Source: JBGVSA01 sp049840475
GTDB lineage: Bacteria; Pseudomonadota; Gammaproteobacteria; Burkholderiales; Rhodocyclaceae
DNA: 64,000 nucleotides
Assembly: GCA_049840475.1 (NCBI GenBank)
Contig: JASGKX010000001.1
Location: 2,170,001-2,234,000, forward strand
Reading direction: 5' to 3'
Positions 16,155 through 24,918 of the stretch are shown in pieces. The notes beneath the pieces were generated by a model. The model saw only the letters and a program-made list of their open reading frames with translations, did not search any database and was not told the origin of the DNA. The position numbers and the translations under genes were made by a program. Each line of letters opens with the position of its first letter. The stretch's first letter is position 1.

Positions 16155-17577
16155 GTGAGTCAGAATACTCTTATTAATCCGGCAATTATTAGTCAATACG
16201 ATATACCCGGCCCGCGATACACGTCGTACCCCACTGCGGACCGCTTTGTTGATGCATCCGACCTGACTGCCCTGGTACGCCGTTCGGCGCCGCCGGCCAG
16301 ATTCTCCATGGGTCGATCGCTATCATTATATTTCCATATTCCTTTTTGCGACACCGTTTGTTTTTATTGTGCCTGCAACAAGATCGCGGCCAAAAACAGG
16401 GTGCTCGGAACGCGGTACGTTTGACTACCTTTTGAAGGAAATGTCGCTTAAGTCCCGCGATCTGCAGGGAAAACGACTGGTTTTGCAGATGCACTGGGGC
16501 GGCGGCACGCCCACCTTTCTGGCGGTTGAAGACACCCAGCGCCTGGTCAACGGGATTTGTAAATTTTTCACCCTCGACCCCGATGGTGAGCATTCCATTG
16601 AGATAGATCCCAGACGCGCGGATGCTGCTCGTATGAAAATTCTGGCGGACGCCGGTTTTAATCGGGTCAGCATCGGCGTTCAGGATTTTGATCCGGCGGT
16701 GCAAAAAGCCGTAAATCGCCTGCAGAGTATCGAGGAAACGAAAACGGTTATCGATGCCGCTCGCAATTACGGATTCCGCTCCGTCAGTATTGATCTGATT
16801 TACGGATTGCCGCATCAAACCTCACGGAGTTTCGACAGCACGCTCGATCACGTACTGTCGCTGCAGCCCGACCGATTGTCGTTATACAGCTACGCACATC
16901 TCCCGAGCCGATTCATGCCGCAGCGGCGCATCAACGGCGACACATTGCCGCCCCCTGCTGAAAAAATGGCGATCCTGCAACTGGCCGTCGAACGCCTTGT
17001 GGGGGCAGGTTACGTCTACATCGGCATGGACCATTTTGCCCGCCCGGACGACGAACTGGCGGTTGCCCAGCGGGCAGGTACGTTGCACCGCAACTTTCAA
17101 GGTTATTCCACGCACGCGGATTGCGATCTCCTGGCGTTTGGCGTCTCGGCGATCGGCCTGGCGGACGGTGTCTATACGCAGAACGATCGCGCGCTGGACG
17201 GCTACTACGCGGCACTCGACCGTGACGAGCTGCCTCTGATTCGTGGCTGGGCCATGTCGGAGGAAGACGAGCTCCGCCGCGCCATCATCCAGTCACTGAT
17301 GTGCCATTTCGAACTCTCGTTCCATGAACTGGAGCGCGACTTCGGCCATCTCTTCGCAGGCATCAAAGGTGAGCCGTTCGGGGCGCGTTTCGCGGAGTAT
17401 TTCTCGGCGGAGCTGGAAGATTTGCGTGCCCTTGAAAGGGTGGGACTGCTCCGCATCGAACCCACGCGGCTTGTGGTGACCGATGCTGGACGCTATCTCG
17501 TTCGCGTGATCGCCATGGCGTTCGATGCCTATTTGCGGGCCGACAGGGGCGCTGCGCGCTACTCCAAGGTCATCTGA
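16155..17577 (+). CDS. hemN: Oxygen-independent coproporphyrinogen III oxidase HemN (frame broken by one base)
   Basis: A radical SAM enzyme that converts coproporphyrinogen III to protoporphyrinogen IX without oxygen. The family N-terminus YDIPGPRYTSYPTADRF starts from GTG 16155, and the cluster motif C65, C69, C72 (CDTVCFYC) is intact. The frame stops at TGA 16422-16424 just after GTRYV and resumes one base later with DYLLKEM. Dropping one T from TTT at 16420-16422 restores RYVDYLL and about 473 residues. The rest to 17577 is full length with QMHWGGGTPTF and YSTHADCDL. The first about 700 bp are visibly more AT-rich than the 3' half. I favour a sequence error, but a true mutation is possible. 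Confidence 0.88.
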
Positions 17578-17664
17578 CGAGGCGGCAGGGCCCGTGCATG
17601 GGTTTCGCTGCGCGCCGGGCGCGCGTTACCATGGCGGGCTAATGCACTGACCGGGCGTTCGCCC

Positions 17665-18366
17665 ATGCTTGAGACGGGTTACATCGCGGTTTTCCTCATT
17701 GGCCTCCTCGGCGGCGCGCACTGTATTGGTATGTGCGGCGGGGTCGTGGGTGCGCTGACGGTTGGCGCGCCCGGGCATGGCACGCGAAAATGGCCGCTTC
17801 ATCTGGCCTATAACCTCGGGCGGGTGACCAGCTATGCCGCCATCGGCGCGGCTGTCGGTGCGATCGGATCGGCGACGCTGCTATTCAATCGTTGGCTGCC
17901 GGTACAGATGACGCTGTATGTGCTGGCCAACCTCATGCTCGTCGGTCTCGGCCTGTATCTCACTGGTGTCACTCGCGTGCTCGCGCCCATCGAACGCGCA
18001 GGGCATCGCCTATGGTCACGTGTGCAACCCATTTCCCGGCGCTTCCTGCCAGCGCGTTCGTGGCGTCATGCACTGCCGCTTGGCCTGCTTTGGGGTTTTC
18101 TGCCCTGCGGCCTGACCTACAGTATTCTCAGCACGGCTTTGGTGAGCGGTTCCGCGTTGCGAGGAGGCGCGCTGATGCTCGCTTTCGGGCTCGGCACCTT
18201 GCCTAATCTCTTTCTGGCTGGCGTTCTGCTGGCGCGTTTCCGCGATCTGACCCGGAGAGCCGCCGTGCGCTTGTTCGCTGGCGCCGTTGTCATCGGATTT
18301 GGCGTCTTTGGCCTGATCCATGCGCCCCATCTTGGTGGGCGCCTGTGGGAAGGCGTCATCTGTTAG
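17665..18366 (+). CDS. Sulfite exporter TauE/SafE-like (DsbD_2/UreH-type) membrane protein
   Basis: A 233-aa polytopic inner membrane protein with about six spans. The N-terminal span holds GGAHCIGMCGGVVG, the His-Cys-x3-Cys motif of the DsbD-like/UreH transmembrane family often found beside copper and cbb3 genes. A second GFLPCGLTYS motif opens the repeated half. It is followed 28 nt later by a CopZ-like chaperone. By context it may move metal or electrons for oxidase maturation; the substrate is not shown by the sequence. Confidence 0.85.
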   Translation: MLETGYIAVFLIGLLGGAHCIGMCGGVVGALTVGAPGHGTRKWPLHLAYNLGRVTSYAAIGAAVGAIGSATLLFNRWLPVQMTLYVLANLMLVGLGLYLTGVTRVLAPIERAGHRLWSRVQPISRRFLPARSWRHALPLGLLWGFLPCGLTYSILSTALVSGSALRGGALMLAFGLGTLPNLFLAGVLLARFRDLTRRAAVRLFAGAVVIGFGVFGLIHAPHLGGRLWEGVIC

Positions 18367-18394
18367 TTCGCCTTACATCTAAATGGAGAAAACC

Positions 18395-18601
18395 ATGCAA
18401 TCACTCGACTTTTCGGTTCAAGGCATGAGCTGTGGCGGTTGCGTCAGCTCGGTTACTCGCGTGCTGTCGGCGTTCGATGGTGTCGAGGGCGTTAATGTCA
18501 GCCTTGAAGGCGGCCGGGCGTCGATGCGTATCGATCCCTCAAAAGTGACGCCCGAACAGCTCAAGCAGGCCGTGCGCGATGCCGGTTTCGAAGCCCAGTG
18601 A
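18395..18601 (+). CDS. Heavy-metal-associated domain protein (CopZ-like copper chaperone)
   Basis: A 68-aa ferredoxin-like HMA domain with the metal site GMSCGGC. I prefer the ATG at 18395, preceded by GGAGAAAACC, over one 4 codons upstream. It pairs with the TauE/SafE-like membrane protein just before it and probably carries Cu(I). No CcoI or CopA ATPase is visible in the window, so its delivery target lies elsewhere. Confidence 0.9.
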   Translation: MQSLDFSVQGMSCGGCVSSVTRVLSAFDGVEGVNVSLEGGRASMRIDPSKVTPEQLKQAVRDAGFEAQ

Positions 18602-18660
18602 GAGTTCTTTCGGCCGCCCACAAGGTGGCCGACCAGACGTGAGCGGTACGCTGCGATGCA

Positions 18661-18680
18661 TCCATACGGTGTTGTATGGA
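18661..18680 (+). other. Hairpin upstream of ppa
   Basis: A 7-bp stem TCCATAC/GTATGGA with a 6-nt loop, 60 nt after the copper chaperone gene and 89 nt before the ppa start. There is no T run; it could be a weak terminator or leader structure. Confidence 0.35.
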
Positions 18681-18768
18681 CGGTCTCGTGGATATCCCTT
18701 ACCGCAAGTTTTCCGTCAGGACGGCCTGTCATAATCGGGCGCGGTCCCCAAAACCACAGAGAGATTCC

Positions 18769-19317
18769 ATGAGTTTCAAGAGCGTTTCCCCCGGGCTGGA
18801 CGTGCCCAATGACATCAACGTCATCGTCGAAATCCCGGCCAACGCCGATCCCATCAAGTACGAGATCGACAAAGACAGCGGCGCCGTGTTTGTGGACCGC
18901 TTCATGGGTACGTCGATGTCCTATCCCTGCAACTACGGTTACGTGCCGCATTCCGTGGCGGGCGATGGCGACCCGGTGGATGTCTTGGTCGTGGCTCCCT
19001 TTGCACTTATCCCTGGCGTGGTGATCCGTTGCCGGCCGGTGGGTGTGCTGCTGATGCAGGACGAGGCGGGTGACGACTCCAAGGTACTCGCTGTGCCGGT
19101 GCCGAAGATCTCGCCGCTGTATGACCGCGTGTTTACATATGAAGATATGCCGCCGCTTTTGCTGCGGCAGATCGAGCACTTCTTCCAGCACTACAAGGAT
19201 CTGGAAGTTGGCAAGTGGGTCAAGGTGCTAGGCTGGGACGGTCCGGACGCTGCCCGCCAGGAAATCTACGCTGGCGTACAGGCCTATCGGGCGACCGCAG
19301 GCGCCTCGACTGACTGA
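18769..19317 (+). CDS. ppa: Inorganic pyrophosphatase (family I)
   Basis: A 182-aa cytosolic magnesium-dependent enzyme that hydrolyses pyrophosphate. The signature DGDPVDVLV is at about 66-74 and SYPCNYGYVPHS at about 51-62. Both the length and motif order match family I. The ATG at 18769 follows AGAGAG; an earlier in-frame ATG at 18676 lies in the leader. Confidence 0.96.
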   Translation: MSFKSVSPGLDVPNDINVIVEIPANADPIKYEIDKDSGAVFVDRFMGTSMSYPCNYGYVPHSVAGDGDPVDVLVVAPFALIPGVVIRCRPVGVLLMQDEAGDDSKVLAVPVPKISPLYDRVFTYEDMPPLLLRQIEHFFQHYKDLEVGKWVKVLGWDGPDAARQEIYAGVQAYRATAGASTD

Positions 19318-19325
19318 TCCGGCCA

Positions 19326-19362
19326 CGTCCGCGCTTGTCGCCAGACGCGTCTGGCGCGGACG
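19326..19362 (+). terminator. Hairpin after ppa (possible terminator)
   Basis: An outer stem CGTCCGCG/CGCGGACG encloses a second perfect hairpin built on GCCAGACGCGTCTGGC. It begins 9 nt after the ppa stop. The T run is missing (CTCAACTTT follows), so termination is likely but unproven. Confidence 0.45.
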
Positions 19363-19390
19363 CTCAACTTTGACGCATCGCAAAAAGTAC

Positions 19391-19419
19391 TGGCAACCCT
19401 AAGGGGATGCCCGTATAAT
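19391..19419 (+). promoter_or_regulatory. Promoter of the DEAD-box helicase gene
   Basis: A -10 TATAAT (19414-19419) is preceded at 17 bp by TGGCAA (19391-19396). The predicted start near 19426 leaves a leader of about 200 nt before the helicase ATG. The rest of the 306-bp gap between ppa and the helicase holds only this leader and the ppa hairpin. Confidence 0.6.
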
Positions 19420-19623
19420 CATGCACTTGCGGGAGCCCAGCGTTCCTGCCTGAATTCATCCGCTCCCGACCCCTCCGCTGCACATTCCGTTCAATCCGGA
19501 AGCTCCGTGTCTTGTCAGGTTTGGCGCCGATGCTTGCGCGCCAATCGCGCCCACTTGCGCAGTGGGTGCCGCTTTGCCCTTCCCCCGGGCCGCGGTCCTG
19601 TGCTGCCATAACGAAAGAAAATA

Positions 19624-21186
19624 ATGTCATTTGAAACCCTGGGACTCCACGACGTCCTGCTTAAATCCATTCGTGCGGCCGGCTATACCGAACCGACTCC
19701 TGTGCAGGCCGAATCCATTCCGGCTGCGCTCGCAGGGGGCGACCTGATGGTGTCGGCCGCGACGGGCAGCGGCAAGACTGCGGCTTTCATGCTGCCGGCG
19801 CTGCATCGCCTGACGATGGAATCCCCTATCCGCAGCATTGGTCCGCGCATTCTGGTGCTCACGCCGACCCGCGAACTTGCGCTGCAAGTGACCAAGGCTG
19901 CTGAAACCTACGGCCGCGCGATGCGTCGCGTGCGCGTGGTGTCCGTCGTCGGCGGCATGCCGTACCCGGCGCAGATTCGTCTGCTGCGCCAGCACGTGGA
20001 TGTGCTGGTTGCCACGCCGGGCCGCTTGCTGGACTACATCGACCGTGGCCGCATCGATTTTTCGCGTCTTGAAATGCTGGTGCTGGATGAAGCTGACCGC
20101 ATGCTCGACATGGGCTTCATCGAAGACATCGAACAGATCGCCGCTGCGTTGCCTGCAGAGCGCCAGACGGTGATGTTCTCCGCCACCTTTGGTGGCCCGG
20201 TCGGCCGACTCGCCGAAGAGATGCTGCGCGAGCCCACCCGCATCGAACTCGCCACGCACCGCGACACGCACGAGAACATCGAACAGCGCCTGCACTTTGC
20301 CGACGACGACGCGCACAAGGGGCGTCTGCTCAACCATCTGCTGCGCGGAAGTGACGTGCAACAGGCGATCATCTTTGCCGCGACCAAGCGCGACACCGAA
20401 TTCCTCGCTGACCGCCTGGCGACCGACGGTTTCGCCGCGGCATCCCTGCACGGCGACATGCCGCAAGCCAAGCGCAATCGCACCCTGACAGCGTTGCGCC
20501 GTGGCGAAGTGCGTGTGCTGGTCGCGACCGACGTTGCCGCTCGTGGCATCGACGTGCCGACCATCAGCCATGTCATCAACTACGGCATGCCGATGCGAGC
20601 CGAAGACTACGTGCACCGCATCGGTCGTACCGGCCGCGCTGGTCGTAGCGGTGTGGCGATTACGCTGGCCGGCCCGGCTGAGCGCGGCAAGGTGCGCGCC
20701 ATCGAGCGCTTTACGACACATAACATTCCGGTTCATGTGATTGAAGGTCTGGAGCCGCGCTTCAAGCCGCAACCGCGCGACCCGAATCGTCGCTTCGGCG
20801 ATCGTCGCAATGGCCGCAGTGCTGGCGGCGAAGGCTCGCGTGGGCAGGGTGGTGGTCAGCGCGGCGGCGAAGGCCGTCAATGGGGCGACCGTCCGCAACG
20901 TGAAGGCGCGCCGGCTCGTCGTGACGACAACTGGGGCAATCGCGGCACGTACGGTGATCGCGGCGGCTTCGGCGAACGCAACAACGATCGCGGCAACAGC
21001 TTTGCACGTCGTGAAGGTGGCAACGGTGGCAATGCAGGTCGTCCAAGCGCGGGCGGTTTTGGTGATCGCCCGCGTCGCGAAAGCCAGTGGAGCAACGACC
21101 GTCGTCCGTCGGGCGACCGTCCTCGTTTTGAAGGGCGTGGCAACGATCGCCAAGGGCGCGGTGGCGGTCGCTTCGAACGCGGCTGA
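19624..21186 (+). CDS. DEAD-box ATP-dependent RNA helicase (RhlE/SrmB type)
   Basis: A 520-aa RNA helicase. Motifs in order: Q motif PTPVQAE, Walker A ATGSGKT (46-52), PTRELALQ, TPGRL, DEAD (155-158), SAT, ATDVAARGID and HRIGRTGRAG. From about residue 385 the tail is low complexity, rich in Gly, Arg, Asn and Asp with RGG/GDR repeats, suited to non-specific RNA binding. The long leader is common in cold-shock helicase genes. It probably acts in ribosome assembly or mRNA decay. The paralogue cannot be fixed from motifs alone. Confidence 0.95.
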   Translation: MSFETLGLHDVLLKSIRAAGYTEPTPVQAESIPAALAGGDLMVSAATGSGKTAAFMLPALHRLTMESPIRSIGPRILVLTPTRELALQVTKAAETYGRAMRRVRVVSVVGGMPYPAQIRLLRQHVDVLVATPGRLLDYIDRGRIDFSRLEMLVLDEADRMLDMGFIEDIEQIAAALPAERQTVMFSATFGGPVGRLAEEMLREPTRIELATHRDTHENIEQRLHFADDDAHKGRLLNHLLRGSDVQQAIIFAATKRDTEFLADRLATDGFAAASLHGDMPQAKRNRTLTALRRGEVRVLVATDVAARGIDVPTISHVINYGMPMRAEDYVHRIGRTGRAGRSGVAITLAGPAERGKVRAIERFTTHNIPVHVIEGLEPRFKPQPRDPNRRFGDRRNGRSAGGEGSRGQGGGQRGGEGRQWGDRPQREGAPARRDDNWGNRGTYGDRGGFGERNNDRGNSFARREGGNGGNAGRPSAGGFGDRPRRESQWSNDRRPSGDRPRFEGRGNDRQGRGGGRFERG

Positions 21187-21206
21187 TCCTGATCTGCTGA
21201 AAGAAA

Positions 21207-21234
21207 AACGGCGCCAACAGGCGCCGTTTTTTTT
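21207..21234. terminator. Bidirectional terminator between helicase and bioA
   Basis: Stem ACGGCGCC/GGCGCCGT with an AACA loop, eight T on the plus side and five T on the minus side. It serves the convergent helicase and bioA transcripts. Confidence 0.92.
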
Positions 21235-21241
21235 GTTCCGA

Positions 21242-22555
21242 TCAGTCGAGCGCTGCGTCCAGCGCTTCGAGCGTTTGCTTGCCCAGCCAGTCGCACAGGT
21301 CTTCGTCGAGTACGTAGGGCGGCATCCAATAAACGGTGTTACCGATGGGGCGCAGAAGCGCGCCACGTTCGAGCGCCTGTCGGTAGAACGTGCGCGAAAA
21401 CCCCGGTTGGGCGTTGACATCGAATGCCAGGATCATGCCGCGTTGGCGCATGTGGCTCACCGCTGGATGATCGTTCAAGGCCGCCGCTGCGGTTGCCATC
21501 CATTGCGCGCGTTGCTGGTTTGCGGCGAGTACCGCATCGCGCTCGAACAGCTCCAGCGTCGCGAGGGCGGCGGTGCACGCCAGGGCGTTGCCGGTGTACG
21601 AATGCGAATGCAGAAAACCGCGCGCGACGTCGTCGTCATAGAACGCATCGAACACGCAGTCGGTTGTCAGGACCAGAGACAACGGCAGATAGCCGCCCGA
21701 GATGCCCTTGGACAGACAGAGAAAATCCGGCCAGATGCCAGCCTGTTCGACAGCGAAAAAGCTGCCCGTGCGTCCGCAACCGACGGCGATTTCGTCCGCA
21801 ATCAGATGGACGTCGTAACGATCGCAGATCGCCCGCGCTTGCCGCAGGTATTCCGGGTCGTACATGGTCATGCCGTTGGCACATTGCACGAGTGGCTCGA
21901 CAATCAATGCAGCGATGGTCGCGTGATGTTCTACGAGGTGCGCTTCCAACGCCTTGGCCGCGCGGACAGCGACATCCTTCGCGCTTTCGCCATCGATAGC
22001 CAGTCGTGCATCGGGCGAGGGGACGGTCGCTGCGGCGCGCACCATCGGCCCGTAGGCTTCGCGGAAGAGCGGAATATCCGTCACGGCCAATGCGCCGACG
22101 GTTTCTCCGTGGTAGCTCCCTGCGAGGCTCACGAAACCGTTCTTCTCGGGGCGCCCCATGTTGCGCCAGTAGTGTGCGCTCATCTTCATGGCAATCTCGG
22201 TTGCCGATGCGCCGTCGGACGCATAGAACGCGTGGCCGAGCGCGCCGCCTGTCATCGCTGACAGGCGCTCGGACAGTTCCACCACCGGTTGGTGAGTGAA
22301 GCCGGCCAGGATCACATGTTCGAGCTTCTCCATCTGCTCGCGCAGGCGTGCGTTGATGTGAGCGTTGCAGTGCCCGAACAGATTGACCCACCACGAACTG
22401 ACTGCATCCAGATAGCGGCGGCCATCAGCGTCGATGAGCCAGGGGCCTTCGCCGCGCACGATCGGCACGATCGGCAGCGTCTCGTGCTGCTTCATTTGCG
22501 TGCAGGGGTGCCACACGGCGTTGCGGGAGCGATGGAGAAGATCGTTATTGCTCAT
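21242..22555 (-). CDS. bioA: Adenosylmethionine-8-amino-7-oxononanoate aminotransferase
   Basis: A 437-aa PLP enzyme of biotin synthesis that uses SAM as amino donor to make 7,8-diaminopelargonate. The N-terminus HPCTQMKQHE and the segments FYASDGASATEIAMKM and DEIAVGCGRTG are typical of BioA, and the PLP lysine lies in LSKGISGGYLPLS. I chose ATG 22555 (MSNNDLL); upstream in-frame ATG codons are less likely. No other bio genes are nearby. It is divergent from yaaA with 68 bp between starts. Confidence 0.94.
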   Translation of the reverse strand: MSNNDLLHRSRNAVWHPCTQMKQHETLPIVPIVRGEGPWLIDADGRRYLDAVSSWWVNLFGHCNAHINARLREQMEKLEHVILAGFTHQPVVELSERLSAMTGGALGHAFYASDGASATEIAMKMSAHYWRNMGRPEKNGFVSLAGSYHGETVGALAVTDIPLFREAYGPMVRAAATVPSPDARLAIDGESAKDVAVRAAKALEAHLVEHHATIAALIVEPLVQCANGMTMYDPEYLRQARAICDRYDVHLIADEIAVGCGRTGSFFAVEQAGIWPDFLCLSKGISGGYLPLSLVLTTDCVFDAFYDDDVARGFLHSHSYTGNALACTAALATLELFERDAVLAANQQRAQWMATAAAALNDHPAVSHMRQRGMILAFDVNAQPGFSRTFYRQALERGALLRPIGNTVYWMPPYVLDEDLCDWLGKQTLEALDAALD

Positions 22556-22623
22556 GGCGGTCGGGGACGAGTCGGACGGCAAACCGGCTATCATTGGCCG
22601 GGAGTGTTTTACGGGATTTTCTC

Positions 22624-23407
22624 ATGCTGATGGTCATTTCTCCGGCGAAGTCGCTTGATTTCGAAACGCCGCCCACCACCAAAACCCACACGCAGCCGCA
22701 GTTCCTCGACGCAGCCGAATCGCTCATCGGCGTGCTGCGCGATTACTCGCCGCAACAACTCTCCGAACTCATGGGGATCAGCGACGCGTTGGCGCATTTG
22801 AATGTTGCGCGCTTTGCAGAATGGTCGCGTCCCTTTACCGCCAAGAACGCCAAGCAGGCCGCGCTGGCTTTCGACGGCGACGTTCTACGGCGGGCTCGAC
22901 GCCCCGCGGCTGTCGGCCGATGACCTGGCTTTTGCGCAGAAGCACCTGCGCGTCCTGTCCGGACTGTACGGCGTACTGCGCCCGCTCGACCTGATGCGGG
23001 CCTATCGCCTTGAAATGGGTACGCGCCTGGCAAACCCGGCTGGTAAAGATCTCTATGCGTTCTGGGGGGATCGCATCACCGAAGCGCTCAATGCCGAACT
23101 CAAAGCGGGCAAGGGCAAGCCCGAGCCCGTGCTGGTGAATCTCGCGTCCGATGAGTACTTCAAATCCGTGCGGCCGAAGGTTCTGAAGGCACGGATCGTG
23201 CAGCCCGTGTTTGAAGACTGGAAGGCCGGCAAGTACAAGATCATCAGCTTCTATGCAAAACGCGCTCGCGGACTGATGGCGCGCTATGCCATCGTCAATC
23301 GTATTGACGATGCCGAAGCACTGAAGCGCTTTGACATTGAAGGCTATGCCTTCGCCCCCGACGCGTCGGACGATGCGACCTGGGTGTTCCGTCGCAAGGA
23401 AGCATAA
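22624..23407 (+). CDS. yaaA: Peroxide stress protein YaaA (frame broken by one base)
   Basis: YaaA family (DUF328), in E. coli a DNA-binding protein that limits free iron under H2O2. The N-terminus MLMVISPAKSLDF and the segments LSGLYGVLRPLDLM and ISFYAKRARGLM match the family. The frame is lost after FDGDV: GTTCTAC reads into a premature stop at 22923. Removing one T at 22883-22884 gives FDGDVYGGLDA, as in the family, and a 260-residue product close to the usual 258. A sequence error is the simplest reading. Confidence 0.88.
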
Positions 23408-23417
23408 GGAGAGCGGT

Positions 23418-24563
23418 GTGGAGATCAGCAGCCAGTTCGACAGTGGCAACATCGAAGTCATTTCCGCGCACAGCGTCTCGGACATTCACCTTGCCATTCG
23501 CCGCGACACCAACAGCGATTTCTCGCAGTGGTTCCACTTTCGCATCAGTGGCGTGGCTGGCGTGCCGTTGCGGATTTCGATCGATAACGCGGGTGACTGC
23601 AGCTATGCCGACGGCTGGTACGGCTACCAGTGCGCTGCAAGCTATGACCGCACCGATTGGTTCCGTATCGCCGCCACGCGCTACGACGGTCAGCGCCTGA
23701 TGGTTGACTTCACGCCTGAGCGCGACACCGTCTGGCTGGCGTATTTCCAGCCGTATTCGCACGAACGCCACCTTGATTTTGTCGGGCGTTGCGCCACATC
23801 GCCCTTTGCGCGCATCGAGCGTTTGGGCAGCACCGTGGAAGGTCGCGACATCGATCTCGTACGCGTCGGCGAGCCGGCCTTCGGCCGCAAGAACGTCTGG
23901 ATGATTGCGCGACAGCATCCGGGTGAATCGATGGCCGAATGGCTGGTGGAAGGTTTTCTCTCACGTGTGCTGGATCCATTCGATGGCGTGGCGCGCGAAA
24001 TTCGTGAGCGTGCCTGTCTCTATGTCGTACCCAACGTGAATCCGGACGGTGCGTTCAACGGCAACCTGCGTGCCAACGCGGCCGGCGCCAATCTCAATCG
24101 CGAGTGGGGCGAGCCGACGCCTGAACGCAGTCCCGAGGTGATGGCCGTGCAGCGCGCGATGCGCGCCAGCGGCGTGGACTTCTTCCTCGACATCCACGGC
24201 GACGAGACGTTGCCTTATGTCTTCATCGACGGCAGCCACATGGTGCCCGGATATGGCGAGCGGAATCTGGCCATTCAACATGCCTTCCTTGAAGACCTGC
24301 TGGTGTCCGCGCCCGACTTCCAACTTGAGCATGGTTATACGGACAACCGCTTCGACAATGAGCTGCTGACGCTCGCGTCGAAATGGGTGGCTCACACTTT
24401 CAACTGCGTGGGCTTGACGCTGGAAATGCCCTTCAAGGACAACGTCAATGCGCCGGATGCGCGGCATGGCTGGAACGGCGCGCGCAGCATGCGTATGGGT
24501 GAAGCGATGCTATTGCCGTTGCTGCAGTATCTAAGGCGCAATGCAAATGGCATCGGTGCTTGA
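23418..24563 (+). CDS. M14-type cytosolic carboxypeptidase
   Basis: A 381-aa zinc carboxypeptidase of the cytosolic CCP type. A beta-sandwich N-terminal domain (about 1-125) precedes the peptidase domain. Zinc ligands are H167 and E170 in RQHPGE and H260 in DIHGD; the catalytic Glu is E335 in LTLEMP. Eukaryotic members remove C-terminal glutamates from proteins; the bacterial substrate is unknown. There is no signal peptide. GTG 23418 follows AAGGAGAGC, 10 nt after yaaA, so the two probably share a transcript. Confidence 0.9.
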   Translation: MEISSQFDSGNIEVISAHSVSDIHLAIRRDTNSDFSQWFHFRISGVAGVPLRISIDNAGDCSYADGWYGYQCAASYDRTDWFRIAATRYDGQRLMVDFTPERDTVWLAYFQPYSHERHLDFVGRCATSPFARIERLGSTVEGRDIDLVRVGEPAFGRKNVWMIARQHPGESMAEWLVEGFLSRVLDPFDGVAREIRERACLYVVPNVNPDGAFNGNLRANAAGANLNREWGEPTPERSPEVMAVQRAMRASGVDFFLDIHGDETLPYVFIDGSHMVPGYGERNLAIQHAFLEDLLVSAPDFQLEHGYTDNRFDNELLTLASKWVAHTFNCVGLTLEMPFKDNVNAPDARHGWNGARSMRMGEAMLLPLLQYLRRNANGIGA

Positions 24564-24578
24564 GAGAGCATCATTCGT

Positions 24579-24605
24579 AAAAAAGCCGCCCAAGGGCGGC
24601 TTTTT
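24579..24605. terminator. Bidirectional terminator between M14 peptidase and chorismate mutase genes
   Basis: Stem GCCGCC/GGCGGC with loop CAAG, flanked by six A on the left and five T on the right. It works for both convergent transcripts. Confidence 0.9.
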
Positions 24606-24627
24606 GTTGTGCTGGCAGGATAGCGAT

Positions 24628-24918
24628 TTACACCTGCTTGTGGTTCTGCACCACCGTGTCGATGATCGCACGGAACACGCGCTGGGCCAGTGTCGGGTCC
24701 AGGCCCGCGCCGGTTGCCAGTTCGGCGATGCGCGCCATCTGTTGTGCTTCACGCGCGGGGTCCTGCGGCGGCAGGGAATGTTCCTTTTTGAGCTTGCCGA
24801 CTTCTGCGGTCAAGCCGAAGCGCTGGCCCAGAATGCCGATCAGTTGTGCGTCGAGCACGTCGATGCCACGGCGCAGCTCGGCCAGACGAAGCAGGGCGGT
24901 GTCTTGCGAATCGCTCAC
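24628..24918 (-). CDS. Chorismate mutase (AroQ type, monofunctional)
   Basis: A 96-aa all-helical AroQ domain that converts chorismate to prephenate. The LRRGIDVLDAQLIGILGQR helix and the FRAIIDTVVQ end are family features. It is not fused to prephenate dehydratase. The GTG start overlaps the ispH stop (GTGA, 4 nt), so it is translationally coupled. It is the last gene of the ribF-ileS-lspA-fkpB-ispH operon. No signal peptide is seen, so it is cytoplasmic. Confidence 0.9.
   Translation of the reverse strand: MSDSQDTALLRLAELRRGIDVLDAQLIGILGQRFGLTAEVGKLKKEHSLPPQDPAREAQQMARIAELATGAGLDPTLAQRVFRAIIDTVVQNHKQV

Noticed and set aside
19370..19375. TTGACG as -35 for the helicase promoter
   Set aside because: It is 38 bp from the TATAAT box, too far; TGGCAA at 19391 has the right spacing.
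19627..21420. 597-codon open frame antisense to the DEAD-box helicase
   Set aside because: It mirrors the codon pattern of the helicase, starts downstream of the helicase 3' end, and shows no domain; GC-rich genes often leave such shadows.
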